A stretch of DNA of 64,000 bases from Alisma plantago-aquatica. Taxonomy: Eukaryota; Streptophyta; Magnoliopsida; Alismatales; Alismataceae. Positions 11,661 to 22,726 of the stretch are shown here, piece by piece. The translations under genes were made by a program, and so were the position numbers. The DNA lies in the NCBI GenBank assembly GCA_963693085.1, contig OY856409.1:518406303-518470302 (forward strand). The letters run 5' to 3'. Under the pieces are notes generated by a model. That model ran no database searches and was not told the DNA's origin. It worked only from the letters and a program-made list of their open reading frames with translations. Every line of letters begins with the position of its first letter. The first letter of the stretch is position 1.

Positions 11661-12812
11661 AAAAGCAAATGTAGCCATTTATATAACTCGATATATGCAT
11701 TCATATATATAATCTTTTAAAGGTAAATATACATATACTTCATTTAATTTTACTGTTCATGTTTAGAAATATAACTATTAAGTACAAAAAATAACTATTT
11801 CAGTAAAAAGTAACTATTGGTTGAAAAATTATATTAGCTAAATATATAACAAAAGTATATATATGTGTGTGTGTGCGCACGCGTGCATGTATATATATGA
11901 GGTTAGCTAGTGTGCACCGACTGTTCTTGTAACTCATGTGTACCTTCCATAGATGATGTACATAGAATCTTTTAAACAAATCTAACAGAGTATAATGAAC
12001 CAACATTTTCTAGATTAGAGGCATTTAAAGAATCACAATCATATCACATTTAAATCATGAGATATAGTAATATCATATTCAATGGTTTTAGCAATTTCTA
12101 CAACTTACCATTGATTGGGAAATATATATCTTCTTTCATTGGTTGATCTATGAATGTCAGATTGAGGTGATTATTGATATACATCTTACCTAAGGGGTAT
12201 ACATCACACCTATAAAGTTGGATCGTAATGTTAATTATTGCAATCATCATAAATGAAGATGGGGACATGTAAGATACATGTACTTTAGTACACAATTCAT
12301 TTTGCATATATAAATTTGTGTGTATGTGTGTACACATTATTTTGTGACGTTGTTTTTTTACTAAATTGTTATACTTTGTACTACATTGTTATTGTCTGAG
12401 TCCAATAGTTACTTTTTTATCTAATGGTTATATTTTTGGCAAAAGTGTAGTTAGCTAATACATGTGTAAGTGTTTTAACTTCATTTAAGCTCGTAAGCCA
12501 AAGTAGTTAGTTGGTACTATAGCCAAGTGGGTAGATAGTAGCATCTTGACTTGCTAACATGTCTGGCCTCAGCTACACATACTACAACGGTATGTCATCA
12601 TAGGCACCCATCATCTCATCCAATCATCAAGTATAAGAAAGAGAGAGAGAGAGAGAACAAGAACAGTCAGCCTAGCATCCATCTTGCTCGCTCACAGGCA
12701 GAGATAATGTTGTCGATCTATCTATTCAATATATCATCCTCATCAACTTACAAATATTCATTGCTTATCTCCCGAGATGTTGTGGGGGAAAAAGTTGAGT
12801 GTTACAGCTATA
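11661..12812. other. Non-coding AT-rich DNA between the two retroelement arrays
   Basis: No supported gene. It holds a short TG/CG run (about 11,861-11,890), a GA run (about 12,637-12,655) and long TA-rich stretches. The right half (from about 12,330) resembles 58,440-58,800. The junction to the G1 gag lies near 12,812, where AAGGCAAGGTTCTAGTGCACC begins. Confidence 0.6.
12330..12800 (+). repeat. Copy 1 of a sequence also present at 58,440-58,800
   Basis: Shared words in the same order: TAAATTGTTAT, TTTTAACTTCATTT, AGCTCGTAA, AGTAGTTAG, AGTGGG, AGATAATGTTGT, CGAGATGTTGT. By eye the two are roughly three-quarters identical over about 350 bp. Whether this is a dispersed repeat or a duplicated locus flanking the element nest cannot be told from the window alone. 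Confidence 0.6.
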
Positions 12813-13598
12813 AGGCAAGGTTCTAGTGCACCTTCTGTGAGGCAAGGTTCTAGTGCACCATCATAGTGGTCACCAAGTAAAGGATGAGGGCATGGTTATT
12901 CGCCATCCAGAGCTTGCAGCACAGCTTCAGTAGCAGTGAAAGGGCCATCTAGGCCACAGTTAGAGGACAGGTCATGCTATCTTTGTGGACAGACAGGGCA
13001 TTTGAAGTCAAATTTCCCAAGGAGAGATGTCGAAGTGACGCTGCAGCCAAGACAGAATCAACAAGGTCCAGATAGACAACAGTTTAGTGGCGTCAGAGGG
13101 AAAGGATGCGGCCAAGCATCGCAAGTTGGATCGTCTACTCAAGGAAGCAGAGGACGTGGATAGCAAGCGATGTCTCGATTCTATGCTATGAGTCAGCGGA
13201 AGGCGATAGTCAACCCATAAGTGGTGGCAGGTCAGATGGAGTTATTTCATTCTGATTTGTCTTCTTCTTGCTATGTATCTGTTTTGGTTGACCCGGGTGC
13301 AACACACTCTTTTATCGCTCATAGTATGCTTGATAGTTGTCTTTTACCTGTTATTTGTAAGAGAGATAGCTTGTTGTTAGAAACCCCTCTTGATGGTTCC
13401 TCGATGCTTCGAGAGGTGTGTCCATCTTGTGTCATATCCTTTTCGAGACACAACATACAAGTGGATCTTATACCACTTGATATGTATGGATTCGATGTGA
13501 TCCTTGGGATGGATACCCTAGAGAAGTATAAGGTTGTGCTAGACTATGGTTCCAAGCAAGTGGAGTTTGTTGATGATGGTGAGAAGTGGATCTTCTAG
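12813..13598 (+). pseudogene. G1 gag (3' part) and protease
   Basis: The gag begins abruptly in its C-terminal part with a duplicated ~27-bp piece absent from G2. The zinc knuckle reads CYLCGQTGHLKSNF (about 12,977-13,016); its last cysteine is replaced by Phe. The protease (13,221-13,598) keeps LVDPGATHSFIA (about 13,287-13,322; DPG in place of DSG) and ends with VILGMDTLEKYKVVLDY (about 13,498-13,550). A TAG at about 13,162 and another at 13,598 break the reading frame that should continue into RT. It cannot encode a functional polyprotein. Confidence 0.85.
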
Positions 13599-13614
13599 GG
13601 AGATAGGAAAATTC

Positions 13615-15217
13615 TTCTGACGTGTTTCGTATCAGCCATGGTGGCTGAGAAGTTGTTGCGGCAAGGATGTAAGGCGTTCTTAGCTCATGTTGTAGATATC
13701 GAGGCAAAATGTCTAAGTCTTCCGAACGTGACAGCTGTTAGATAGTTTGATGATGTGTTTCCTGATGAGTTTCCCGATGTTCCCCCACCTCGAGAGATTG
13801 ACTTTGAGATCAATCTAGTGTCCAGGACACAACCATTTTCTCAAACACCATACAAGATGGCTCCAGTTGAGATGGCGGAGCTGAAGAAGTAGTTGCAGGA
13901 GCTGTTGGATAAAGGTTTCATCAGACCGAGCACATCATCGTGGGGTTCTCCAGTCCTGTTTGTAAAGAAGAAGGATGGATTGATGCGTCTGTGCATAGAT
14001 TATAGGCAGTTGAACAAAGTCATGATCAAGAACAAGTACCCTTTACCGAGGATAGATGATATGTTTGATCAGTTGTGTGGTGCTACGGTGTTCTCAAAGA
14101 TTGATCTACGATATGGATATCATCAGTTGAGGATCAAGGAAGATGTCATACCAAAGTCAGTTTTTAGGACGAGGTATGGTCACTTTGAGTTTGTGGTTAT
14201 GTTGTTTGAGCTAACCAATGCACCTGCTGCTTTCGTGGATCTAATGAACAGGGTGTTCCATCTATTTCTAGATCAGTTTGATGTGGTCTTCATAGATGAC
14301 ATCTTGATCTATAGTCGAGATAGTCAATAGCATGAACAACACCTTTGACAAGCATTGACTCTCCTTCACCAACACGAGTTGTATGCCAAGTTTAGTAAAT
14401 GTGAGTTCTAGTTGAATGAAGTGACTTTCTTGGGTCATGTGATATCTGTGGAAGGAGTCAGAGTGGACTCCAGAGTCAGTTGCGGAGTGGGAGCAACCAA
14501 AAACGCAGACTGAAGTTCGTAGTTTTCTGGGTCTAGCAGGATACTACCGGAGGTTTATAAAGGACTTCAGTGTAATCGCATTGCCGTTGACAAAGTTGAC
14601 CAGGAAGGATGTACCTTTTTTTTGGGATGATCATTGTCAACAAGCTTTTCAGAACTTGAAGGAAAAGCTAAATAGTGCTCCAGTGTTGGTGTTTCCAGAG
14701 CCTGGGAAAGGCTATGTTGTTTTTTGTGATGCTTCCAAGAAAGGCTTAGGTTGTGTGCTGATATAGGAAGATCATGTGGTTTCTTTTGGTTTGCAACAAC
14801 TTAAGAAACATGAGGAGAGCTATCCGACACATGATTTGGGGATGGAAGTGGTGGTCCATGTGTTAAAGATATGGAGACACTATCTTTATGGGGGAAGTGT
14901 AACAGATCTTTACGGATCATAAGAACCTGAAGTATATCTTCTCATAGAGTGAGCTAAACATGCGACGGCATTGCTGGATGGAGCTGATCAATTTTTATGA
15001 TTGCACCATTGAGTATCATCCTAGTAAGGCAAACGTAGTAGTTGATGCACTTAGTAGGAAGTCTTCTTCTCTTCCTACGAAGAAGGCACAGTTGAGTACT
15101 TTGATATGCAATAGGCGGGATATGTTTGTCTCGTTGCGACAGATGAATGTACAATTGGAGGTATCCTTGTTGGAAGGACTATTGGCACAAATGCAAGTGA
15201 AACCTATGTTGAGGTAG
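13615..15217 (+). pseudogene. G1 reverse transcriptase and RNase H, broken
   Basis: RT is readable at 13,893-14,330, with [33 protein letters not shown] and the catalytic [13 protein letters not shown] (YxDD-type FIDD, about 14,283-14,325). The thumb/connection part continues past TAG and TGA stops. RNase H follows (14,581-15,060), with [16 protein letters not shown] and TIEYHPSKANVVVDALSRK. Several stops here (about 14,328, 14,347, 14,764) face sense codons in G2. Confidence 0.85.
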
Positions 15218-16663
15218 CAGATCAAAGAAGCGTAGCAGGCAGATGCTACAGTTCAGTTGATCAGATCAGAGTTTGGAAATGAGAAGCAGGATGGCTTCCA
15301 TGAGTCCGAGGATGGACTAGTTTGTTATCATAATAGGATGATAGTTCCCGATATTGATGATCTGAGGAAGTTAGTGCTCGAGAAAGCGCACACATCAATG
15401 TATGCTATGCATCCAGGTGTCACCAAGATGTATCATAATCTAAAGGATCTGTATTGGTGAACTGGTTTGAAGAGAGATGTGTCCGAGTTTGTATCTAAGT
15501 GTGTGGTATGCCTGTAGGTCAAGGCTGAGCCTCAAAAGCCGGCAGGTACGTTGCAACCCATGCTGATACCGTAGTGGAAATGGGATCATATAACCATGGA
15601 TTTCATAGTTGGTCTTCCAAGGACAACTAGGAATCATGATTCCATTTGGGTGATAGTGGACAGGTTGACGTAGTCTACTCATTTCATTCTGGTGAAGACA
15701 ATGTACACAGCAGAGAAGCTTGCTCAGATGTATGTGGAGGAGATAGTGTGTTTGCATGGTGTTCCAGTAACAATAGTCTCTGACAGAGGTCCTCAGTTCA
15801 TAAGTCATTTTTGGGAACATTTGCACAAAGCGTTGGGAACGCAGTTGAGGTTCAGTACCGCTTTCCACCCACAGATAGACGGATAGTCTGAAAGGACTAT
15901 TCAGACTTTGGAAGATCTTCTCCGAGCTTGTGTTTTGCAGTTCCGAGGCAGTTGGGATGTACATCTCAGTTTAATAGAGTTCTCCTACAACAATAGTTAC
16001 CAACAGAGTATCGGTATGGCACCTTATGAGGATTTATATGGCAGGAAGTGTAGATATCCTCTATGTTGGTACGAGTCTGGTGAATATCAGCTTTTGGGTC
16101 CCGAGCTGGTGCATCAGACAACAGAGAAGATCAAATTGATGCAGCAATAGCTGAAATCGGTACAGGACAGACAGAAGTCGTATGCAGATAATCGTCGAAG
16201 ACCTCTTGAGTTCCATGTGGGAGACAAGGTGTATCTCAAGGTCTCACCATGGAAAGGCATGTTGAGGTTTTGCCGGAAAGGCAAGTTGGCACCCAGGTAT
16301 ATGGGGCCATATCCGGTAATAGCACATGTTGGCAAGGTAGCTTACAAGATAGAACTACCACCAGAGTTGCACAGGTTACATCTGGTGTTCCATGTTAGTG
16401 TGCTAAAGAAAAGTCATCTAGACACAGAGATAGTGATACATCCAGTTGAGGTTGAGCTTGATGAAGATGTGACCTACGAAGAAGGCCCAGTGATGATCCT
16501 CTACAGAAGAGTGAAGAACCTAAAGAGGAAGGACCTAGTTCTTATGAAGGTTCTTTGGCATCATTGTGGCATTGAGGAAGCCATGTGGGAGCTTGAGGAA
16601 GAGATGAGGAGGAAGTATCCCTCGCTTTTCTCTTTGGATTTCGGGGGCAAAATCCCTTTGTAG
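15218..16663 (+). pseudogene. G1 integrase with chromodomain-like C-terminus, broken
   Basis: The HHCC zinc-binding region lies at about 15,385-15,515 (HPGVTKMYHNLKD, then CVVC). The catalytic core keeps [18 protein letters not shown] and SERTIQTLE (D,D,E). A GDKVYLKVSP GPY-type module follows at about 16,219. The end, from about 16,470, reads like a plant chromovirus chromodomain (MWELEEEMRRKYPSLF). The end at 16,663 matches G2. Stops include TAG at about 15,515, 15,672, 15,886 and 16,148; three of these face CAG in G2. Confidence 0.85.
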
Positions 16664-16675
16664 AGGTTTATGGCT

Positions 16676-18332
16676 AGTAAGGACCCTGACCTTCATTTTG
16701 GGATTACCCTGTTTGCTTTGCCTAAACCTTGTGTTGAAATGCTTGCTAATCACCTGAGTTGTGATTAGGGTTTGTTTGTGCTTTGTTGAGAGGTGGAGGT
16801 GCAACTTGAAATTTACCCAAGTTTTAGGGTTGGTGTGCAAGTTTGTCACCTTGATAGATGTTTTTCTCTCCTTGCATCCTCTAGAGTTGAGAGGATGGGT
16901 TGGGCTCGTTGCTTGAGTAGCTTTGGGCTTCGTTGAGCCTTGTTGGGCTTTGTTTTGCCTTGTTGAGCCTTGTCGAGGCTTGGTATCGGGCAAGGGTGAG
17001 TCTGGTGCCTTGTATCAGCCATGGTGTATTGACCAGGAAGGTGTATCAGCTAAGGGTGTTGGTGGATGTGTGGGGTTGCCATCTTGAGCGACACACACCC
17101 TCCACCCTAGCCTCATTTGTGTCGCCATCTTAGGACAAATGGCAGTTGCTTTGCTTAGTGGGTGGCAAGTCATGGACATGTGGTTTTGAGGGTTCTAGCA
17201 TGTGGCATGACCCAAGGACATGTATACTAGGGTCGGGTGCCACCTTGTCATGCTCTCCTTCTTCACCCCTAAGTATATAATTGACCCTTCTTGCTTGCTA
17301 GCAACTCCTTTAGTTCCCTTAGTTGCTTTCCTTCTTCCTTGGTGGCCGATACACTTCCCCTTTATGGAGCTTGGTGGCCAATACTCTCTCCTTGGTGGGT
17401 GACATAGCTCTAGTCTCCTTATTCCTCTAGTGGTGGCCGAACCCTAGAGAGTGCCTTGCTCCTTCTCCTCTTGTGGTGAGTATCTCTCCTTTTTCCTTGG
17501 CACCTTCTTCTTCCTTCTCTTCGGCCATGGAAGTTACATGTTGCTATTCTTTGTGTTGGCCAAAGGTGGTGCCTTGGATCTTGGAAGCTTGGTGCTTGGA
17601 GCTTTGGAGCTTGAGGAGTGTGCTTGATGTGGGTTAGATAACTCCTAACCCTAGCTATACTACTTCTTTTTCATGTTGCATGTGATATGTGCTATCTTGA
17701 TCGGCCATGTCATCTTTTAGTTATGTTTCTTGCTTTAATGGTTATAAGGTTGCTTTAGATGTACCCTAGACTTCGTGGAGATGGTTATCTTGGGTTGCCT
17801 TGGGTTGGCCAAACCATGGATGTGGATTCCTTGGGTAAAACCCCTCTCTCACTTAGTTGTTGAGAGGTGAGTTTAGGGTCTCCTAATCCAATGGTGAGTT
17901 GAGCTTTGGGTTGGTTGGTCGATATGGTGATGGACCCCCTTGTTGCCTGATAGATGATGGAAGTTGTGTAATACCCCTCTCTCACTTAATTGTCTTGAGA
18001 GGTGAGCCAACTCTCTTGAACTCTTAGGGCTCCTTGGTGGCAGTCTTGGGGTTGAATATGACCAACCCGTCATGGTTTTTGGGCTCTTGCACGATACCCC
18101 TTTGTGATGTTCTGCCCGATATCCCCCTTCTAGAGTTGAACCTTGGGCGATATGCTAAATGGTGTTCGACCCCTTTAACCGATATTAACCTTTGACTTAG
18201 ATGGCGTTTGTGGTCGTTATGCCCTTGGTCGATGTGATGCTTGGTAGATATCCCTTCTTGGTGCCCTGGGCGACATGGGTTGGTTTTCATGTTGCCCGAT
18301 ATGAGTCTTGGATGGTGGAACCCTAGTTGGGC
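16676..18332 (+). repeat. LTR-A, part 1 (5' end to CACTA insertion)
   Basis: Aligns with 42,573-44,228 of LTR-B with a few differences per 100 bases. The first base of the expected TG start is mutated (AGTAAGG versus TGTAAGG). No gene is supported. Open stretches in it are Pro/Arg/Ser-rich shadows. Many GATAT-containing words (CCGATATG, CGATATC) recur from about 17,920 to 18,300. Confidence 0.85.
17274..17280 (+). promoter_or_regulatory. Putative TATA box of LTR-A
   Basis: CCCCTAAGTATATAA is preserved in LTR-B at 43,172-43,178, so it is the likely core promoter of the gypsy family. Confidence 0.45.
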
Positions 18333-18730
18333 CACTAGTACATAATTGACCTTTAGTGTCAGTTATTTAAGGCCTTTAGCGTCGGTTTTAATGTGAAACC
18401 TATATGGGTGCCGCTAAAAGGCAAACTGTTAGGCGTCGGTTTTCAAACTGACGCCACAACCCTTCACGCGCCACCGAAAACGCACCAGCAGGGGGGTATA
18501 GGCATCGGTTATTTTTTTTGAAACTGATGCCATAAACCTTCGCGCTACAGAAAGGGCACCATTTAGGGCACAATCAGCGTCAGTTTTTTATTTATAATTG
18601 ACGCCATATCACCTACTGTCACGGACGTGCTGGCCAGCACAGACTCATTAGGCGTCAGTTTTAGCTATTATCCGATGTTGTAAGCATGTGTCGTCGGTTT
18701 TTTCAAATAACTGATGCCTATTGTATGTAG
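18333..18730. repeat. CACTA subterminal hairpin repeats, left end
   Basis: At least five units, each built as GGCGTCGGTTT-like, a short spacer, then AAACTGACGCC-like. Each unit can fold back on itself (for example about 18,430-18,462, 18,500-18,535 and 18,586-18,608). In CACTA elements subterminal repeats bind the TnpA-type protein during transposition. Confidence 0.8.
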
Positions 18731-19059
18731 TTTTTTTAATCAGTCTACCGGCCTATTGTGGCTGGTCGCAGGATGAGAAACCTGCAGTTTAGTTATGAAC
18801 TGTAGGTTTTACGACATCCATTGATATCAGCCAACAACAGGCCACAAACCTACAAAATTAACAACATTAATTTTCACACATTTAGCAACCTGCAGTTCCA
18901 TTCGATTTTCACACATGTAGAAACATTCATGTAGCAATCTGCAGTTCCATTCATTTTCACATTCACACATGTAGAAACATTCAGACATGTAGAAACATTC
19001 ACACATATTACAATTCAGAAATTCATTTACAAAATATCATTCTTTAGTCATTATTTGCG
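18731..19059. other. Non-coding part of CACTA, with a short repeat
   Basis: No gene is visible. About 18,870-19,010 repeats the words TTCACACATGTAGAAACATTC and CTGCAGTTCCATTC two to four times in a degenerate array. Confidence 0.5.
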
Positions 19060-20408
19060 ATCAAAATCTCAATTATATTTTAAAAATCCCACTACTTGTA
19101 TGGCTTTTGCCCATTCTTCTCTTACATCATTTAATTCTTCCATCGTATAGGGAGCATGTACATCTAGTAAGGCCTTTCCTGTAGTGTGGTTAGTTTTAAA
19201 CACCTGCAAAGAGAATGATGTATATATATAATTAATAATATATAAATAAGATTGATATATTTCATATTATCTAATGAGACTATATATAATACCTCAGGAA
19301 TGGTATCGATGTCCACTGTGGCATATTTGATAATCATGTGCATAAATCGCATCACATAGTATGTACATGCCCATCTGTTGTCTTGTGTAGCACACTATAA
19401 ATTGAAACATACAAAATATTAAAAAATACAACTATTTAAGCATTGTTTACATAAATAATATATACATTGTAGTCGGGAACTTACTTCCACGTTCTTCCAA
19501 ATTATTGGCTGGTTCTTTTTTCTGGGGACCTTTCCTCCAGCCTTTTTGAACTCATCTAAACCCCTACATGTTAATGTAACATAATACATTGCATAATTAA
19601 ATAGTAATGTAATCACATATGTTAACAGATATGAAAATGAAATATTTCTCACTGGAATAATGCCATTTTCATTGTGTGTCCATATTTTGAATTCAATTTA
19701 GTCCCCTTAGGATCTAGATAATAGACAGTGAATGTCTCGGGGACAATAACTAGTAACTCCCAATGCATACCACTAGAGGTAAAAAAAGTTAAAAATTAAT
19801 AACTCAAAATCCACAATAAAAATGTAATTTTCTTAAGTCTAAATTATAAGCAAAGTAAAATTACTCCACATTGAATGGAGATATTATCACCGTCTTGTTA
19901 TTTTGAGCAAAATTTATAAAAGCATCATAGCATTATTGTTGAACTGACGAAGGGTCTTTAGCTACTAGACTAATCAAAGATGGAATCAAAAATCCTACAT
20001 GTTCGAATGAAAAATCTGCACATATCTTGTCTAAGTAGCTGCAAAACAAGTATTACGTATGCATTAATAAATAAGAAACCAGATCACCATATCCTACACA
20101 AGGTATATGGATGTATAAAGAAGATCTCACCTTATCCATAGCTCTATCACAGATGTATTCAGCCAATCATATCGAAACAACTCCAAAATATCTTGTATAA
20201 ATAGTTTGCTTTCATATGATTGACATGTAGCATCTGCATCTATAGAAATAGTTATAGGGCAATTTATATCATGTTTGCCTAACCATATTGCCATACCCCT
20301 ACAATTAGGACCTAACAGGATAGGTAGGTCATGTGGAACCCAACTTGGTAATGTAGGAGGTGGAGGTGGAGGTGGAGGCCTAGATGCTCTGGGTGTCTTC
20401 TTTTTAAC

Positions 20409-20446
<38 letters not shown>

Positions 20447-22505
20447 AGATCAATTGACATCATATACACACACTAACAATTTAACGTAATGTAAATTTAC
20501 CATACAGTTTTAGTATAGAGGACATCCTCTTTTGGCCACAATATCACTCCGCCTTCTGCCTCACCAAGCATTTCACAATCTGGGTGGGCATATGGCAATG
20601 GAAGATCCATCTAATTGGGGAATATATGTAGAGGGCTCACACGAACCCAACCAGCTGGTAATGGAGACCCATGAAACATTTCCCCTGGTAGGGATGGGTA
20701 AGCCGCTGCCTCTGTAACGACAAATTCTTTACTTTTTAGACGGCATGGCTTCAACCTCTACAATTTTTTGTATAAAGAATGTTATATGCATATATACATA
20801 TCATCTTGAAAACATATCATCTTGAAAAGACTAGTTACTATGTCATAAAAATACTTACAGCAGATGTGCTAGGTGGTGGGTCTACAGGATTACTCCCAAC
20901 CTCTGCAGTAGGAGTAGAGTGGGACGCCATAGGTACTGTCTACTGAGTGGCAGTCAAAGATGCCTGCCACTTTCTCATTGCTTCATGGAGTGTTTTATCA
21001 ACTGCTTCCTTGATTCTCTTATCAACTACTTCATCGACTCTCCTATCAACTATATTATCTACCTATACATGGATAAAAGAAACGTAAGATTCTGATTATT
21101 GAATTCTATTTTACAGTAACATTATAAAGAAAGAATAGGTTACCTCTTCTTGTGAAATTCCAACTTTTGGGACATGTTTGCGCTGGGATGGCCCAAAGAA
21201 CGCTTTGATGCCCACACCAGTGCTTGCAGCCCTAACACGTCCAGGATGCTCTGGGTTACCCAGAGCAACTGTCAATGCATCCCTTGTGCCCTCAGGGATG
21301 AACTAGTCTTGTTTCTTAGCTCATGCAGCTCCCGCTAATCGCCAAAACAAAAAATTTTAATTAAGTAAACACCAAAAATAATCAATATTCGAATGATTGC
21401 TCTAAGAGTTGTATTTTACCATTTTTGCAGCCGCCTCAGCAGTTGCGGGCTTCCTTATTTCTCCCTTCTTATTTTACCTCCCAGCTATCCATACATCATG
21501 GCGAGGCAGAGGTGTGGTACCTATAGTAGAGGACTCCTGAGTAGCAACAGACTGAACAGTAGACTCAGCATGTAGTCTTTGGCGAATGTCTGCATACCCC
21601 TTTAGACCCATTGTGTGGTCATGCACATTCAGTGCACGCATTGCTTTTTGCACCTCACCGAGGGCCTAGTTAGTATGCACATTAATGATTTGGTTAGTAA
21701 CACTAAATGTTAATCTTGAATAGGTGAATACAACGTATATTAATTAAATTGGGAGTGATGCCTAATGCCTTGAATTCATCAGTTTTTCTTGAAGCAATAA
21801 AAGTGTCCCATTCTTCTTGGTCCAGGAAGTTCCACTGTTCAGTGGCTGTCTTCTTCCTCTTGTCACCTTCTTTTATGTATTCTCAGGTGAGATTTGTCCT
21901 ATAGTTCCTTAGGACTCTCCCACAGCATTGCATCACGCATTTACGGTGCATCTTTTCATCCAATTCAAATATACTCTACAAAATAGAATTGCTATTAACT
22001 AGTATCCAAAAATTAGTAATCTACAAAATAGAATTGCAAATTAATAATAACTCACGCATAAATCCTTCCATATTACGTCTTTCTTCCCCTTAGGAACTTT
22101 ATGCCAAGAATCTATCTTACAACCGCAATGGCTACGAGTAACATACCCAAGATATGAAACAAATGAATTGTGATTCACTCTAATTGTATTTCCTGCATTA
22201 TCAAAATCCACAACAAGTTTGGGTCCATTGCCCCTTTGCGCTATTAAATTCTTCATCATAGTGATTCCCCTTCTCTTGTCAACTTTTTGGTGATGCTCAT
22301 CAAGTGCCTCAAGTGCTTCAGAGGGTACATGTACATCATCAACCTAAAATTTGACAAAATAAACACACTTACAGGATATAACTATAAATGGACATATAGA
22401 TATAAATATATGATATATTTTTAAAACTTACATTGTGAGGTGGTGCATTGATGTCCTCACCCTTATGGTAATCATCAGCACGATCATCAGGAGAATGCTC
22501 AGCCA
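19060..22505 (-). pseudogene. Second CACTA gene: EnSpm Transposase_24-like protein with Ulp1-like (C48) peptidase end
   Basis: Multi-exon, read on the minus strand from about 22,505. Visible exons: MAEHSPDDRADDYHKGED (about 22,505-22,435); a block with GITMMKNLIAQRGNGPK and SHCGCKIDSWHKVP (22,345-22,050); SIFELDEKMHRKC (about 21,975); ALGNPEHPGRVRAAS (about 21,270); a coiled Arg/Glu stretch. Further exons (20,715-19,080) carry GGVILWPKEDV, CPITISIDADATCQS, HWELLVIVPETFTVYYLDPK and ACTYYVMRFMH. The HW...YYLDP...C(T)YYVM series matches a Ulp1-type cysteine peptidase with His, Asp and Cys present. Stops occur (for example TGA at about 21,886), so it is probably dead. Confidence 0.75.
20356..20442. 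repeat. GGAGGT repeat followed by a TA microsatellite
   Basis: 20,356-20,378 is (GGAGGT)n, which would code prolines on the minus strand. 20,409-20,442 is (AT)n. Confidence 0.8.
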
Positions 22506-22726
22506 TCTAAAAGTTCATCACATTGTAAAGTTCACATTGTAAAATAATTCACATCACATTGTAAGGTTCACATTGTAAAGTAATTCACATTGTAAAGCTC
22601 ACATTGTAAAGTTCACATTCACATTGTAAAGTAATTCATATTGTAAAGTAATTCACATTGTAAAATTCACATTGTAAAGTTCACATTCTAAAAAATAAAA
22701 CATATAAAAAAATATAAACATGCCTC
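22506..22726. repeat. TTCACATTGTAAAG minisatellite between the two CACTA genes
   Basis: About ten copies of a 13-18 bp word, TTCACATTGTAAAGTAA with variants, run from 22,511 to 22,690. It lies in the spacer or intron between the transposase and the second gene. No gene. Confidence 0.8.

Noticed and set aside
22511..22690. Regular short repeats that might suggest a CRISPR array
   Set aside because: Repeats are 13-18 bp, degenerate, lack constant-length unique spacers and sit in a plant transposon.
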